From the NCBI RefSeq assembly GCF_012843905.1, contig NZ_JABAGC010000025.1:1-46172 (forward strand): a stretch of DNA of 46,172 bases, read 5' to 3'. Position 1 is the first letter of the stretch; the number at the start of each line of letters is the position of its first letter. The notes under the pieces are model-generated. The model saw only the letters and a list, made by a program, of their open reading frames with translations, did no database searches and was not told where the DNA came from. The stretch comes from Clostridium sp. SM-530-WT-3G (GTDB taxonomy: Bacteria > Bacillota > Clostridia > Clostridiales > Clostridiaceae). Shown in pieces: positions 26,057-36,521 of the stretch. Made by a program: the position numbers and the translations under genes.

Positions 26057-27676
26057 TTAAATAATACTCCCTTCTTCCACCCTGAATAAAACATCGCTGC
26101 ATATAAAATTTCTATGCTTTCCATCTTCATCAATAATATTTTTTAAAACCACGTCTTTTCCGCCTTGAATTTTTTCAGCACTAAATTTCTTTATTCTCAT
26201 AAGACTTCTGTTTTCTTCCACTGCTTCTAATATACTTCTATTTAGTTCAAAATCAAATTCTTCACTTTCAATAGTATTTTTTCTTTCTTCTTTTAAATCA
26301 TCAATATAAACACATCCATTTTTAAGCATCTCTATTATTACTTCTCTGAATATTCTCACATCTGGTATAAGGCTATTCATTAAGGTTTCACTATCTTTTA
26401 TCATTAAGCTTATTTCATGAAGGGAAATACTCTCTTTCTTAACTGCAAGCATTAATATTACTTCTATAACACCTTTATACTTTTTAAGTTTTTCTTTCTT
26501 CTTTCTGTTTTCTTCTTCAATTATGTCCTTTTCATCAAAAGACAATACTTCATCCTCTTCAATTTCTTCGTTTTTTATATTCTTCTGATATTCTAATGCT
26601 TTATTTACATTATATATTTTTGTAGGACTCATACTGAATAAAGGTCTTAAAAATACATCTATATTTTCTATAAGGCTGACATCATCAAGAACTTTGTTGT
26701 ATACTTCTGATTTAATGCTGAATCTTTCAATAAGAGACATCTTAGATATATTTTCAAGTTCTTTTCCATAAACTTCTTTTAAACTAAAATGCTTTTTCAT
26801 TATTCTCTGGTCTTCATCAATTGTTCTTCCCAGATACTTATTTATTATTTTTAAGTTATTAAGGTTTTCCTTTTCTTCTTCTGTAAGTTCATGAATATGT
26901 ATATCCTTTTCTATAAAATCCTTAATTCTAGCATCCACATTTTCCTTATGAATTAAGAATTTTTCCTTGCTTCCCCTAAGAAGTTCAAGATTGCCTTCCA
27001 TTATTTTTTTATAATCTTCTACAGAATAACTTAATGGATTCTCCCTTATCTTTCTTATTGCATCTTCCATACCTTGGACTCTTATTCTCATCATATTGAA
27101 AATATTTTTTATGTCATCTACTGCCTTATCATACGATGCTTTATCAAGATGCATTTTAAATATTATTTCATGAATTGTCACCTTAAGATTTTCCTCAATT
27201 TCAAGAGTTGATAAAAGAAGTGAATATCCTTCTTCTGTAAGAGAATAAGAAACCATTCTTACACCTTCTACATATTCAATTTTGTTCTTAACAAAACTTA
27301 TATTTATATCTTCATACTGACCCTTTTTAAAATTAAAGGATTTAAAATACATTGCTTTACCTTCATCACAAAGAATATTGTTCACTATAAATTCTGCAAG
27401 CTCTTTACATTCATCATAAGTAACAGGTTTTCTAAAATATAAAGAATTAATTTCATCAATAAAGCTTCCTATATAATCAATAGTTGCAATTTCTTCTTTA
27501 AGGGACTGTTCCATTATATATAAAAGTACTGCAAATATTAAGTTATCCTGTTCATAACCTTCGCTAAATCCATACTTCTTCCATGTTCCTTTCGATATAC
27601 TGTTCCTAAAAAGCAGTGCATATGCACCTATTTTTTTCATCCTCGTATGATGAGCATCTAAAAAACTTAAATCCAT
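26057..27676 (-). CDS. jetA: Wadjet JetA, MukF-like kleisin
   Basis: The 539-residue protein matches the firmicute JetA type (DUF5716). It has an N-terminal winged-helix region (HHTRMKKIGAYALLFRNSISKGTW..., to about 170), a long helical middle and a C-terminal winged helix ending FICSDVLFRVEEGSII. The kleisin bridges JetC heads. The start at 27676 has AAAGGAGAAAAA. It follows jetD by 22 nt and touches jetB. This JetA, with JetD first in the operon, suggests the subtype often called type III; that subtype call is from memory of gene content, not a search. Confidence 0.9.
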   Translation of the reverse strand: MDLSFLDAHHTRMKKIGAYALLFRNSISKGTWKKYGFSEGYEQDNLIFAVLLYIMEQSLKEEIATIDYIGSFIDEINSLYFRKPVTYDECKELAEFIVNNILCDEGKAMYFKSFNFKKGQYEDINISFVKNKIEYVEGVRMVSYSLTEEGYSLLLSTLEIEENLKVTIHEIIFKMHLDKASYDKAVDDIKNIFNMMRIRVQGMEDAIRKIRENPLSYSVEDYKKIMEGNLELLRGSKEKFLIHKENVDARIKDFIEKDIHIHELTEEEKENLNNLKIINKYLGRTIDEDQRIMKKHFSLKEVYGKELENISKMSLIERFSIKSEVYNKVLDDVSLIENIDVFLRPLFSMSPTKIYNVNKALEYQKNIKNEEIEEDEVLSFDEKDIIEEENRKKKEKLKKYKGVIEVILMLAVKKESISLHEISLMIKDSETLMNSLIPDVRIFREVIIEMLKNGCVYIDDLKEERKNTIESEEFDFELNRSILEAVEENRSLMRIKKFSAEKIQGGKDVVLKNIIDEDGKHRNFICSDVLFRVEEGSII

Positions 27677-27698
27677 TTTTTCTCCTTTAATATATATT

Positions 27699-28706
27699 TT
27701 ATAAATCTTCTATGTTTATAATCTCTTGTGGTATGTACCTTCCACTTTCTAATATTTTAGTAATTATTTCTTTATTTTTATCCTGGAAACATTTTAAGAA
27801 ATAATCATTTATATTTTTATTCTGCCCTTCCTTTGTTTCTGGTAAAGTAACATGATTATTAGCATACTTTTCAATCATTGTATAATATGCTTCTATAAAA
27901 GGCTTAACCTTATAGAATTGTGACATCTTTTCATAAAATTTCTCATAAATAAGTATACCTTCATAATCAAGATCACCAAAATAATAAATTGTATTTCTTT
28001 TATCACATACATGTTCTTCAACTGAAATATGAAAATCATCAATGGCTTTTATTATATTTTTTCCTGCACCATATATTACAGTATTTATTTCTTTATTAAA
28101 TATGTTTCTTTGATTTTTAATAAGATGCTTTCTAAAAGTATAATAAGTATCTTTATTTTCAATAAATAAAACATTCTGAGGCACTTTTTTAGAGCTGGAA
28201 TAATAAGCCAAAGGCTCTGATGTATCATAATAATTTAATGTTTTTAAATCAATATTAAGATTTTTAAGAATAGTTTTTCCTTCTTCCTTCTGAAGAAACT
28301 TTTCCCTGTTCCATATTTGAAAGCTTCTTTCATTCATAGAAATATAATCTTTGAGTTTGTTTCTATAATATAAAAAGAAATCATTAAGCATCAATATATA
28401 TTTTCTATGTTCCTTATATTTATTTAAGTGTTTCTTATAATATGATACATCAAATTCAGTGCACAACTTAAAATTAATTTCATCAAGATAACTGCTTAAA
28501 TCTTCTTCTTCCCTTATTATTCTGTATTTCTTGTACATGCCAGGAGTTCTTCCATTTCCACCACTAGCTTTTACAGGACATAACTTTCCTTTATTAACAA
28601 GATCACATACAGTTTTATAAAGAATATCATATTCATTAATCTTATAAAGTTTTTCAAATTGTTCAAGTGTTATGGTGTTTTTTTTGTAATTTTCTATATT
28701 TTTCAT
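27699..28706 (-). CDS. jetD: Wadjet JetD, toprim-type nuclease
   Basis: The nuclease that cuts plasmid DNA held by JetABC. The 335-residue protein starts at ATG 28706 (GGAGAATATT ahead); the frame reaches 28724 but without a ribosome binding site. N-terminal DNA-binding region about 1-100; C-terminal toprim-like domain (DUF2220): NTVIYGAGKNI then YYFGDLDYEG near residue 240, the DxD metal site, and a helical end. First gene of the operon with a TATAAT box about 40 nt upstream. In the type I order jetD is last. Confidence 0.9.
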   Translation of the reverse strand: MKNIENYKKNTITLEQFEKLYKINEYDILYKTVCDLVNKGKLCPVKASGGNGRTPGMYKKYRIIREEEDLSSYLDEINFKLCTEFDVSYYKKHLNKYKEHRKYILMLNDFFLYYRNKLKDYISMNERSFQIWNREKFLQKEEGKTILKNLNIDLKTLNYYDTSEPLAYYSSSKKVPQNVLFIENKDTYYTFRKHLIKNQRNIFNKEINTVIYGAGKNIIKAIDDFHISVEEHVCDKRNTIYYFGDLDYEGILIYEKFYEKMSQFYKVKPFIEAYYTMIEKYANNHVTLPETKEGQNKNINDYFLKCFQDKNKEIITKILESGRYIPQEIINIEDL

Positions 28707-28745
28707 AATATTCTCCAAAATCATGCTATTATATTCTTCATTTTC

Positions 28746-28751
28746 ATTATA
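28746..28751 (-). promoter_or_regulatory. -10 box of the jet operon
   Basis: A perfect TATAAT on the minus strand (28751-28746), 40 nt ahead of jetD. No good -35 is visible at 16-18 nt, so the promoter may be weak or activator-dependent. Further upstream, TTACCAC-AA-GTGGCAA (28873-28888) is an inverted repeat that could be an operator. Confidence 0.5.
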
Positions 28752-28914
28752 ACAGTATATTAATAAAAAATAGCTATAGATTTTATATTTTTCTTGCTAC
28801 AAATCAACACTCAAAATAAATAATTACAATTTAATTTATGATGATTAGACTATGCCCTTCTTAATTTTATTGTTACCACAAGTGGCAACGGTGGTTTCTA
28901 GGATTATGATTTAA

Positions 28915-28960
28915 AAATAATAAACCTAGCTTTCCATTACAATTACTAGGTTTATTATTT
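28915..28960 (-). terminator. terminator of the helicase-nuclease gene
   Basis: AAATAATAAACCTAG and CTAGGTTTATTATTT form a perfect 15-bp stem with a 16-nt loop. It lies 70 nt past the stop of the 29030 gene on the minus strand, followed by TTAAAT. It separates that gene from the jet operon. Confidence 0.8.
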
Positions 28961-29029
28961 ACTTACACTTTATTTTATTAATTTTCATAATCCATGTAAC
29001 ATCTATTTTTTCTTATCATTTTAATTCTT

Positions 29030-32000
29030 CTAGTCAACATATGCATTTTTTATTCTTGTTACCTCATCAATTATCCTTTGTATCTCAAATTCAGGATTGT
29101 TCCACCAATGCTTACTCCATATTCTTATAATATTCCATCCTCTTGATTCTAAATATCGTTGTCTATGAATATCTCTTTCTCTTGCTGATTTGGAACTATG
29201 ATATGCTGCTCCATCACATTCAATTCCTAATATATATTTAGATTTCTTCTCATCATAAATTCCTAAATCTATTCTATATCCTGATACCCCTATTTGATTA
29301 TGAACTATATATCCTCTTTCTCTAAGTTTATCACATACTTCAACTTCAAAATCACTATCAAACTTATTCTCTGTTTCTGCATTAATATCAGTATCAAGAA
29401 CACTCTTAAGAATTTCTTCTTCGTATTTCTCATTATTTTCAGACACTGCTTTTACATACTGTAAATATTTCTTAAACAATTTAGGTCCCTTATTCTTTGA
29501 ATCATCAACACTTAATTGTTCTGGTTCTATTGATGTAACTAAATATATTTTCTTCTTAGCTCTACTTATAGCAACATTTAATCTATTTTCTCCACCATCT
29601 TGAGATAATGAACCAAAATTAACTGATACTCTGCCATTTTCATTTTCTGCATATGCAGTTGAAAAGATTATTATATCCCTTTCATCACCTTGAACATTTT
29701 CAATATTCTTTACAAATAAACTTATATCCTCATCATTTTCTACCCTATCAATTTCAGCAATATATAAAGGTGTAAAATTAGGATCATCTTGTGCTTTTCT
29801 TTCTAAACAGTTTTCTATACAAGTTTTTTGAGTAATATTAAATGTAATTATTCCAATTGATTCTCTATTTTTCCTTTCCTTTAATATCTTATAAACTAAA
29901 TCAGCTATTTTTTCAGCTTCCTCAATATTCTGTCTATCAATCCATTTTCCATCTACTTTGATCCTTTCTATAGGTTTATCCTCTTCACCAGTAGATAAAT
30001 TAGGTGATATTTTTAGTTTTCCTCCGTAGAAAGCATAATTTGAAAAATTTATTAATTCCTCATATCTAGAACGATAATGATACATTAATGATACTGGATC
30101 ATAGTTTATCTTTGCTAAATCAAGAAGACTTTCTTCTTCGAGAGCAGCTCTGCTTTCTTCATTTTCATCTTCATCTTCGTCAACATAACGATTAGAGAAA
30201 GTTCCATTTGGTCTTAACTGCTTATCGTCTCCTGCAACTATAACTTGATTTCCTCTGTATATTGTAGGAATTGCATTTTCGATATACATTTGCGAAGCTT
30301 CGTCAAATATAATCATATCAAACATTCCATCTTTCAAAGGAAGTATTTCAGAAACGGTTTCCGGACTTAATAGGAAACATGGAAATAAATTCAATACCAT
30401 TTCATAATACTCATCCATATATCTCCTAATTGGCCACAATGCTCTCTTCTTATTTGCCTGACGCTTAAATTCTTTATATCCTTTCCACTCTTCTATATCA
30501 ATAGCTTTTCTATTCCACTTATCTATTATATATTTTCGCACATTATCATGTTTATTTTTCATACTTTCATTTATCTCTTTTACTATAGATTCAAAGTTAT
30601 TAATATAAGATACAGCTTCATTAACACCTGATTCTTTTTCTATAGTAAGAATATGATTTAATGTAACAAACTCTACTAATGAATTTAATCTTTCTTTTAC
30701 TACATCTATATTTTCATCTAATGAATAATTTAATACTTTTCGATGTAGCTCTGATAAGTTTCTTATATCTTGAATTTCCTCTTTATAATCATTAACAGCA
30801 TTCAAAGCATCTATTACATCATTAAAATAGCTTGTAAGATCCTCTCCTTTTAAGAGTTCTTCTACTACAATATTATATACTCTTTCATTAAGTGCTTTTT
30901 TTACTATATCAATTTCAGAAAATGCATTATTAATATCTAATGTTTTTTGTTTAACATATTCTATAAAATTCTTCTTTCTATCTTCAAACTCAGCTCTGTT
31001 TTCTATTTCTTTTTGCTTATTTTTAGAATAATTTAACCAGTAAGATATACTCCACCATCTGCCATTATTTAGTTTTTCTAGAAGCTTACTATTATATTTA
31101 AAATTAAATTCAATCGCTATTTTTTCAGTCTCCTTCTCATTTACGTAATAATTATTACTTGAAAATAAATTCATGAGACTATCATATAATTCTTTATCCT
31201 TATCAGCTTCATCTGTAATCTTCTTTATAGGATCTATTATATTTTTAACTTTTATAGCAAACTCATCTATATCCATGAGATTCATTCTTAAATCTATATC
31301 ATCAATAAACGGATTCTTATCTACAAGCTTTTTATATAAAGTATAATTTTTTAAGTTAGTACTGTTAATATCACTTACTACTTCTTTTAGCTCATCATAA
31401 GTATATTTATCAAAAATATTATTTTTTCTAAATCTTAAAAATTCCTCATATCTATCATCTTCACGAGAATTTATATTTTTACACTTTTCATACATTTCTT
31501 GAAGAGTTAATCCATATTCCCTTTTAGTAAACATCTCATATTTAATTTTTTCTAGATATTTCATTTTATCATCAATAAAATCTGATTCTTTATTAATATC
31601 ACTATAATAATCATAGTATGAATTAAATAATTCATCTAAAGCTGTTGAAGTCTTTAAATAAAAATCTTTCTTATCAGCATTAGCATCATGAATTATTACT
31701 GCTTTTCTATTTAAATTTTCAAGTCTATTATATATAACATCTAAAGCGGCTCTCTTTTGAGAAACCATCAAAACTCTTTTCCCTTTTGATAAAGCATCAC
31801 TTATAATGTTTACTATGGTTTGAGATTTTCCTGTACCAGGAGGTCCATAAATAACCATCTTCTTAGTTTTACTAGCCATACTAACAGCTCTTTCTTGGCT
31901 ATAATCAAGATAAGAAATAAGATTAATATCCCTCTCTTTAAAAGAAAGCTTAGAATCATCTTCATCAAATATATTCTGTTCACTTTTGTAGCTGCTATTT

Positions 32001-32941
32001 AAAAGTTCTTGTAATATATCTTTATCTATATCCATGTTTATCATAGCTTCATAATCACTATAAATAGAGTTAGCAATAGAAAACTGGCCTATTACAATAT
32101 TATTCTTACACACAAGTGTCCCAATGTTATAATTAGGTAGTGTATTACTTGTATACTCTTCAAACTTTTGAATTTCTTCATTTTCATAGCTTATAAATAC
32201 ATTATTATTTTCCAATGCCTTCAAAGTATCTTCTATTAATGTTTCACTTATTTCAGAAAATTCTGTTTGAATATTCGGTACTTTTAGTTCATTATGTTTT
32301 GCAATACCAAGCAAAAGAACTTTATTTAAAATGATATTTGAATCATTAATATTTTCAGCTCTCCAAGCATCACCATCTTTCAATACTCTTATTGGAAATA
32401 AAAATAATGGAGCTCTCACAAAAGTTTTATCCTTAAGACTCCCCTCTACGAATGGATAACCAATATATAATTCTCTTCTTCCTGTTTCTTTATATACATC
32501 ATCAACTTCTTTTATTAATGATTTCATGGAGCATGAATAATCTATAATTCTATCTCTTTCTTTGCCTAACTTATCTATATCATTTTCAAGTTTAATATTA
32601 TAATTTTCTTTTATTTCATTAATTTTTTTCTTTTCTTCTACTGATTCTAGTCCTTGTAATTTAATCTTCTCAATTTTCCTGTTAAGTTCTTCTCGATTTT
32701 TTTTCTTAATTATACTTTCTTTAGTATTAAAAAACTCTGTATAATCTGGTAATAATTCTAATGATTTTTCAGTTCTAGAAAACAAAAAACTAATAATATC
32801 ATCACATATTCCAGAATTAATTTTTTCATATTTCCACATATCAAAGGCTCTTTTTTTAGGTAGCTTTTTACTCACAAGAGCTCTATTGCTTCCACTTAAA
32901 TTAATCAATCTTTCTTTATATTTTTCTAATATTTCATTCAA
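29030..32941 (-). CDS. DUF4011-SF1 helicase-nuclease defence protein (Hhe-like)
   Basis: A giant protein of about 1300 residues. The N-terminus (EKYKERLINLSGSNRALV, then YIGYPFVEGS and RAPLFLFPIRV) fits the DUF4011 region. The helicase core has Walker A GPPGTGKS near 370, Walker B FDEASQ near 880, GDDKQLRPN, YHYRSRYEELI, VQGDERDIII and VAISRAKKK. The last 120 residues are a Vsr-like/REase_MTES_1575 nuclease (GYRIDLGIY, LGIECDGAAYH, RDIHRQRYLESRGW). Same three-part architecture as the Hhe defence protein described from E. coli. TTG at 32941 (GGATGGTG 8 nt ahead) is preferred; TTG at 32959 is possible. It has its own TATAAT (32978-32973). Confidence 0.85.
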   Translation of the reverse strand: MNEILEKYKERLINLSGSNRALVSKKLPKKRAFDMWKYEKINSGICDDIISFLFSRTEKSLELLPDYTEFFNTKESIIKKKNREELNRKIEKIKLQGLESVEEKKKINEIKENYNIKLENDIDKLGKERDRIIDYSCSMKSLIKEVDDVYKETGRRELYIGYPFVEGSLKDKTFVRAPLFLFPIRVLKDGDAWRAENINDSNIILNKVLLLGIAKHNELKVPNIQTEFSEISETLIEDTLKALENNNVFISYENEEIQKFEEYTSNTLPNYNIGTLVCKNNIVIGQFSIANSIYSDYEAMINMDIDKDILQELLNSSYKSEQNIFDEDDSKLSFKERDINLISYLDYSQERAVSMASKTKKMVIYGPPGTGKSQTIVNIISDALSKGKRVLMVSQKRAALDVIYNRLENLNRKAVIIHDANADKKDFYLKTSTALDELFNSYYDYYSDINKESDFIDDKMKYLEKIKYEMFTKREYGLTLQEMYEKCKNINSREDDRYEEFLRFRKNNIFDKYTYDELKEVVSDINSTNLKNYTLYKKLVDKNPFIDDIDLRMNLMDIDEFAIKVKNIIDPIKKITDEADKDKELYDSLMNLFSSNNYYVNEKETEKIAIEFNFKYNSKLLEKLNNGRWWSISYWLNYSKNKQKEIENRAEFEDRKKNFIEYVKQKTLDINNAFSEIDIVKKALNERVYNIVVEELLKGEDLTSYFNDVIDALNAVNDYKEEIQDIRNLSELHRKVLNYSLDENIDVVKERLNSLVEFVTLNHILTIEKESGVNEAVSYINNFESIVKEINESMKNKHDNVRKYIIDKWNRKAIDIEEWKGYKEFKRQANKKRALWPIRRYMDEYYEMVLNLFPCFLLSPETVSEILPLKDGMFDMIIFDEASQMYIENAIPTIYRGNQVIVAGDDKQLRPNGTFSNRYVDEDEDENEESRAALEEESLLDLAKINYDPVSLMYHYRSRYEELINFSNYAFYGGKLKISPNLSTGEEDKPIERIKVDGKWIDRQNIEEAEKIADLVYKILKERKNRESIGIITFNITQKTCIENCLERKAQDDPNFTPLYIAEIDRVENDEDISLFVKNIENVQGDERDIIIFSTAYAENENGRVSVNFGSLSQDGGENRLNVAISRAKKKIYLVTSIEPEQLSVDDSKNKGPKLFKKYLQYVKAVSENNEKYEEEILKSVLDTDINAETENKFDSDFEVEVCDKLRERGYIVHNQIGVSGYRIDLGIYDEKKSKYILGIECDGAAYHSSKSARERDIHRQRYLESRGWNIIRIWSKHWWNNPEFEIQRIIDEVTRIKNAYVD

Positions 32942-33098
32942 ATACAATACACCATCCAATCAGTAACTATAAATTATACTAATTATATGTTATAGTAAAT
33001 AATTTATACTTATACTCTATACCAATATGATTTATATGAAGGTGTTTATTATGGAAGTAAATGAATTAATATAATATGTCTTCACATAATTATTTGCT

Positions 33099-33557
33099 TT
33101 ATTCAATATTCTTAGCATCAAGTCTTATTTTTTCTTCTGATATTTTCAAGAAGATTTCCAAGAATTCCATTTTAGAAACAGCATAATTTAATATATCTTC
33201 TTCAACACGCTCTCTTTTATAATAATCATGGGTATATCTATTTCTTATTTTAACTGCTGATGATAAAAATTTAGTTAAATTATCATCAAAAAAGCCATAA
33301 AACCCTGCTCTTTTAATAAGTTCCACACCAGAATAGCCATCAACATAATTTTCTGTCATAACCAAATATGTTTCTGCCATATCTATAATATACTCAGTAA
33401 AATCTTGAAAATAGCCTATTATTGCTCTTTTTATATAAACTGAATTAGAAACTTTATATTCTTCTATTGCTCCCTGCATAAGCTTAAGTGTATCTTTTGC
33501 ACTGTTAAACTTTAAGTTCAAACTTTCTTTTTTATATCTATAATATGCTGCTGTCAT
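33099..33557 (-). CDS. hepT: HEPN toxin (HepT-like)
   Basis: The 152-residue, all-helical HEPN protein is the expected RNase toxin of a type VII MNT/HEPN system. The RX4HXY active-site motif is intact (R105, H110, Y112 in RNRYTHDYY). In characterised systems the MNT partner AMPylates that tyrosine to neutralise the toxin. The start overlaps the antitoxin gene by 20 nt and has TGGAGGAG, so the two are coupled. It lies between the helicase gene and ygiQ inside the IS30-flanked segment. Confidence 0.88.
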   Translation of the reverse strand: MTAAYYRYKKESLNLKFNSAKDTLKLMQGAIEEYKVSNSVYIKRAIIGYFQDFTEYIIDMAETYLVMTENYVDGYSGVELIKRAGFYGFFDDNLTKFLSSAVKIRNRYTHDYYKRERVEEDILNYAVSKMEFLEIFLKISEEKIRLDAKNIE

Positions 33558-33960
33558 TTTTCTCCTCCATCAATTTAGTATCTTTTTTAATTCTTTCAAT
33601 AAGCCATTTATTCTCTCTTAAATATTTATTAACGTATAATCTAAAATCAATTTCTTTAAATTCATCCACAACTAATTTATCGCTGCTATCAATATATTGC
33701 CTTGCAAAAATTGTGTCATAATCCCTCATACTTATAAATGTCAAATGAACATTTTCATACTCAAAATACTCTTTTAATATAGGCTCTAATATATCTTCTA
33801 AATCAAATTCATCCATTATATCTTCTCTTTTTTCCATCAAAACTAGAATATCTATATCACTCTTATTCTCAATCCAATATTTTGTTTCATAACTTCCAAA
33901 TATAGCTAATGAAATCAAATTATCTATATTTTTTATTCTTAAATTCTTTAATAATTTCAT
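33538..33960 (-). CDS. mntA: MNT nucleotidyltransferase antitoxin (MntA-like)
   Basis: The 140-residue minimal nucleotidyltransferase has the GS(X)nDxD site: Gly22-Ser23, with Asp35 and Asp37 in KSDIDILV. It should AMPylate and inactivate the adjacent HEPN protein. The gene is upstream of the toxin, the usual order, with AAGGTGGG before its ATG. Substrate and partner are inferred from family and context. Confidence 0.88.
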   Translation of the reverse strand: MKLLKNLRIKNIDNLISLAIFGSYETKYWIENKSDIDILVLMEKREDIMDEFDLEDILEPILKEYFEYENVHLTFISMRDYDTIFARQYIDSSDKLVVDEFKEIDFRLYVNKYLRENKWLIERIKKDTKLMEEKNDSSIL

Positions 33961-34145
33961 TATTAACCCACCTTGTAATATTCTAAGTAAAATGTATTAA
34001 TTGTTATTTGATTACTATTAAATTATATATATATAGCATTTATTAATATACTTTTATTATAATTATAGACCATAGAATATATTTTTAAAATAATCTACTA
34101 TACGTTACCCATTTTTTAATGTAACTAATATCCTGCTCGATAATA

Positions 34146-34188
34146 GCAAAAATGGCTATAGATTTCTTATTATAAAACCTATAACCAT
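34146..34188 (-). terminator. terminator of ygiQ
   Basis: On the minus strand TGGTTATAG and CTATAGCCA form a 9-bp stem followed by TTTTTGC, about 40 nt past the ygiQ stop. Confidence 0.8.
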
Positions 34189-34228
34189 CAAATATAATTT
34201 TTACTTGGATAACTGTCTTATTATTTTA

Positions 34229-36274
34229 TTATCTTCTTCCTCTTTTACTTACCTTTTTACCAGTTCTTCCTGATGCAGCTTTTTCATTCTTCTTTCTTGT
34301 TGTTTTAGCAGGCATATTTTTGTTATCTCTAGAATTACTTCTTGATGCACCCTTAACTGTGTCTTTATTTCTTCTAGAATCTTTACTATTCTTGCTGCTA
34401 TTTCTATTTGTTTTATCTTTATTTTTTGTTCCATTATTCTTCGAACTTGAAAATTTATTATGGTTATTTATCTTTTTCTTATCTCTAATAAGACATTTAG
34501 GTCCATCTCCAATTAAATCAGTTCTGCCTGCTGTTGTAAGAGCTTCATATACTAAATCATAGAACTTTGGATTTCTATATTGAAGTAAAGCTCTCTGCAT
34601 TGCTTTTTCATGCTTAGTTTTAGGAACATAAACTTCCTTCATTGTTAAAGGATCTATTCCTGTATAATAGATTGCAGTTGATGGCGAACCTGGTGTTGGG
34701 TAAAAGTCTTGAACCTGTTCTGGCTGATAGTTGATATCTCTTAAGTATTCTGCAAGTTCAATTGCACATTCTAATGTACTTCCTGGATGAGAAGACATTA
34801 AATAAGGTACTATGTATTGTTTCTTTCCTATTTTCTTAGTTATCTTATAGAATTTTTCTACGAATTTGTTATATGTATCTCCACTTGGTTTACCCATATA
34901 TTTAAGTACCTGTGCTGATACATGTTCTGGTGCAACTTTAAGCTGACCGCTTACATGATGTTCTACAAGCTATTTGAAGAAAGTATCATCTTTATCTGCC
35001 ATTATATAGTCATATCTAAGTCCAGATCTTACAAATGCCTTTTTTACACCTGGAACTTCTCTTATGCTTCTTAATAAATCAAGATATTCAGTATGGTCTA
35101 CATCTACATTATTACATACACCTGGAGAAAGACATTCTCTTCCCTTACATGCTCCAAAAGCAAGCTGTCTTTCACATGCTGGTTTTCTAAAGTTTGCAGT
35201 AGGACCTCCTACATCATGTATATACCCTTTAAAGTCTGGAAGATGAGTTATTCCTTCAACTTCCTTAAGTATAGATTCCTTACTTCTACTTTGAACAACT
35301 CTTCCTTGATGAAGCGTAATAGCACAGAATTTGCAGTCGCCAAAACATCCTCTTGAACTTACTGTACTAAACTTAACTTCTTCAATAGCTGGAATTCCAC
35401 CATCCTTCTCATAAATAGGATGATAATTTTTCATATATGGAAGGTCATAAACTTCATCAAGTTCTTCTCTATTTAAAGGTGGCTGTGGAATATTTTGAAC
35501 CACATATCTGTTTCCATACTTCTGTACAAGTGTCTTTCCTCTTACAGAATCCTGCTCCTGATATTCAATTCTATTCGAAAAAGCATACTTTCTTTTATCA
35601 GTTGTCACTTCCTTATATGATGGAAGTTCAATATAATCATGAACATAATCAAGATTATCAGCCATATAACATGTTCCACGAACATAATTTATATCTTTAG
35701 CTCTTACTCCATTTTTAAGACCTTCAGCAATTTCAACTATAGGCTTTTCACCCATTCCGTAAATTAAAAGGTCTGCACTACTATCTAAAAGAATTGATTT
35801 ACGCACCTTATTATCCCAATAATCATAGTGAGCAAATCTTCTAAGACTAGCTTCTATCCCACCTATTACAATATCTACATCTTTATATGCTTCTCTAATT
35901 TTATTACAATAAACAACAGTTGCATAATCAGGTCTAAGCCCCATCTTTCCACCTGGAGAATACATATCTTTACTTCTTCTTCTCTTGCTTACAGAATAAT
36001 GATTAACCATGGAATCCATATTGCCTGCATTAACTAAAAATGAATACTTAGGTCTTCCAAGCCTCTTAAAATCATAAATATTATTCCAATCTGGTTGTGG
36101 AATTATTCCAACTTTATATCCATGATGTTCAAGTACTCTTGATATAATTGCCGTTCCAAAACTATGATGGTCTATATATGCATCACCTGTAACAATTATA
36201 AAATCACACTCATCCCATCCTCTTTTCTCCATATCTCTTTTACTTATTGGTAAAAATCCATTACTACCTGTCAT
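34229..36274 (-). pseudogene. ygiQ: YgiQ-family radical SAM protein, interrupted by one in-frame TAG
   Basis: The frame reads intact from ATG 36274 (an earlier GTG at 36286 lies on the ribosome binding site) through [13 protein letters not shown] (the CX3CX2C cluster) to KDDTFFK. It then meets TAG at 34972-34970 and continues in the same frame [11 protein letters not shown]...MGKPSGD to 34229. The family reads FKELVEHH there, so one Glu codon became TAG. The C-terminus is the family-normal Lys/Arg-rich tail. YgiQ proteins are predicted radical SAM enzymes of unknown substrate. As written, the second part (SAM-fold end and tail) is lost. It may be sequence error, decay or readthrough. Confidence 0.85.
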
Positions 36275-36521
36275 CTTTTCACCCACTTATTATGTATCGT
36301 GTATATCTTTAATAATACTCATAATAGTCTATCTTGTTTCTCTAAATCAGTCAAGAATTTCAATTCAAAGTAATTTTCTAACAGTACTATAACTAAAAAT
36401 AAATACTAATAGTAAAATATAATATTTATAAAAGAATTATATTAACTAGTATTTTTGTAGCAAAATATGTTAAGTTGAATATTATATAACATACCAATAA
36501 TAGTTTTATAAGGAGATATAT

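Noticed and set aside
33050..33075. Seven-codon frame (ATG GAA GTA AAT..., stop) with a GAAGGTG in front
   Set aside because: Too short to judge; could be a leader peptide or the remnant of a lost gene, but nothing supports either.
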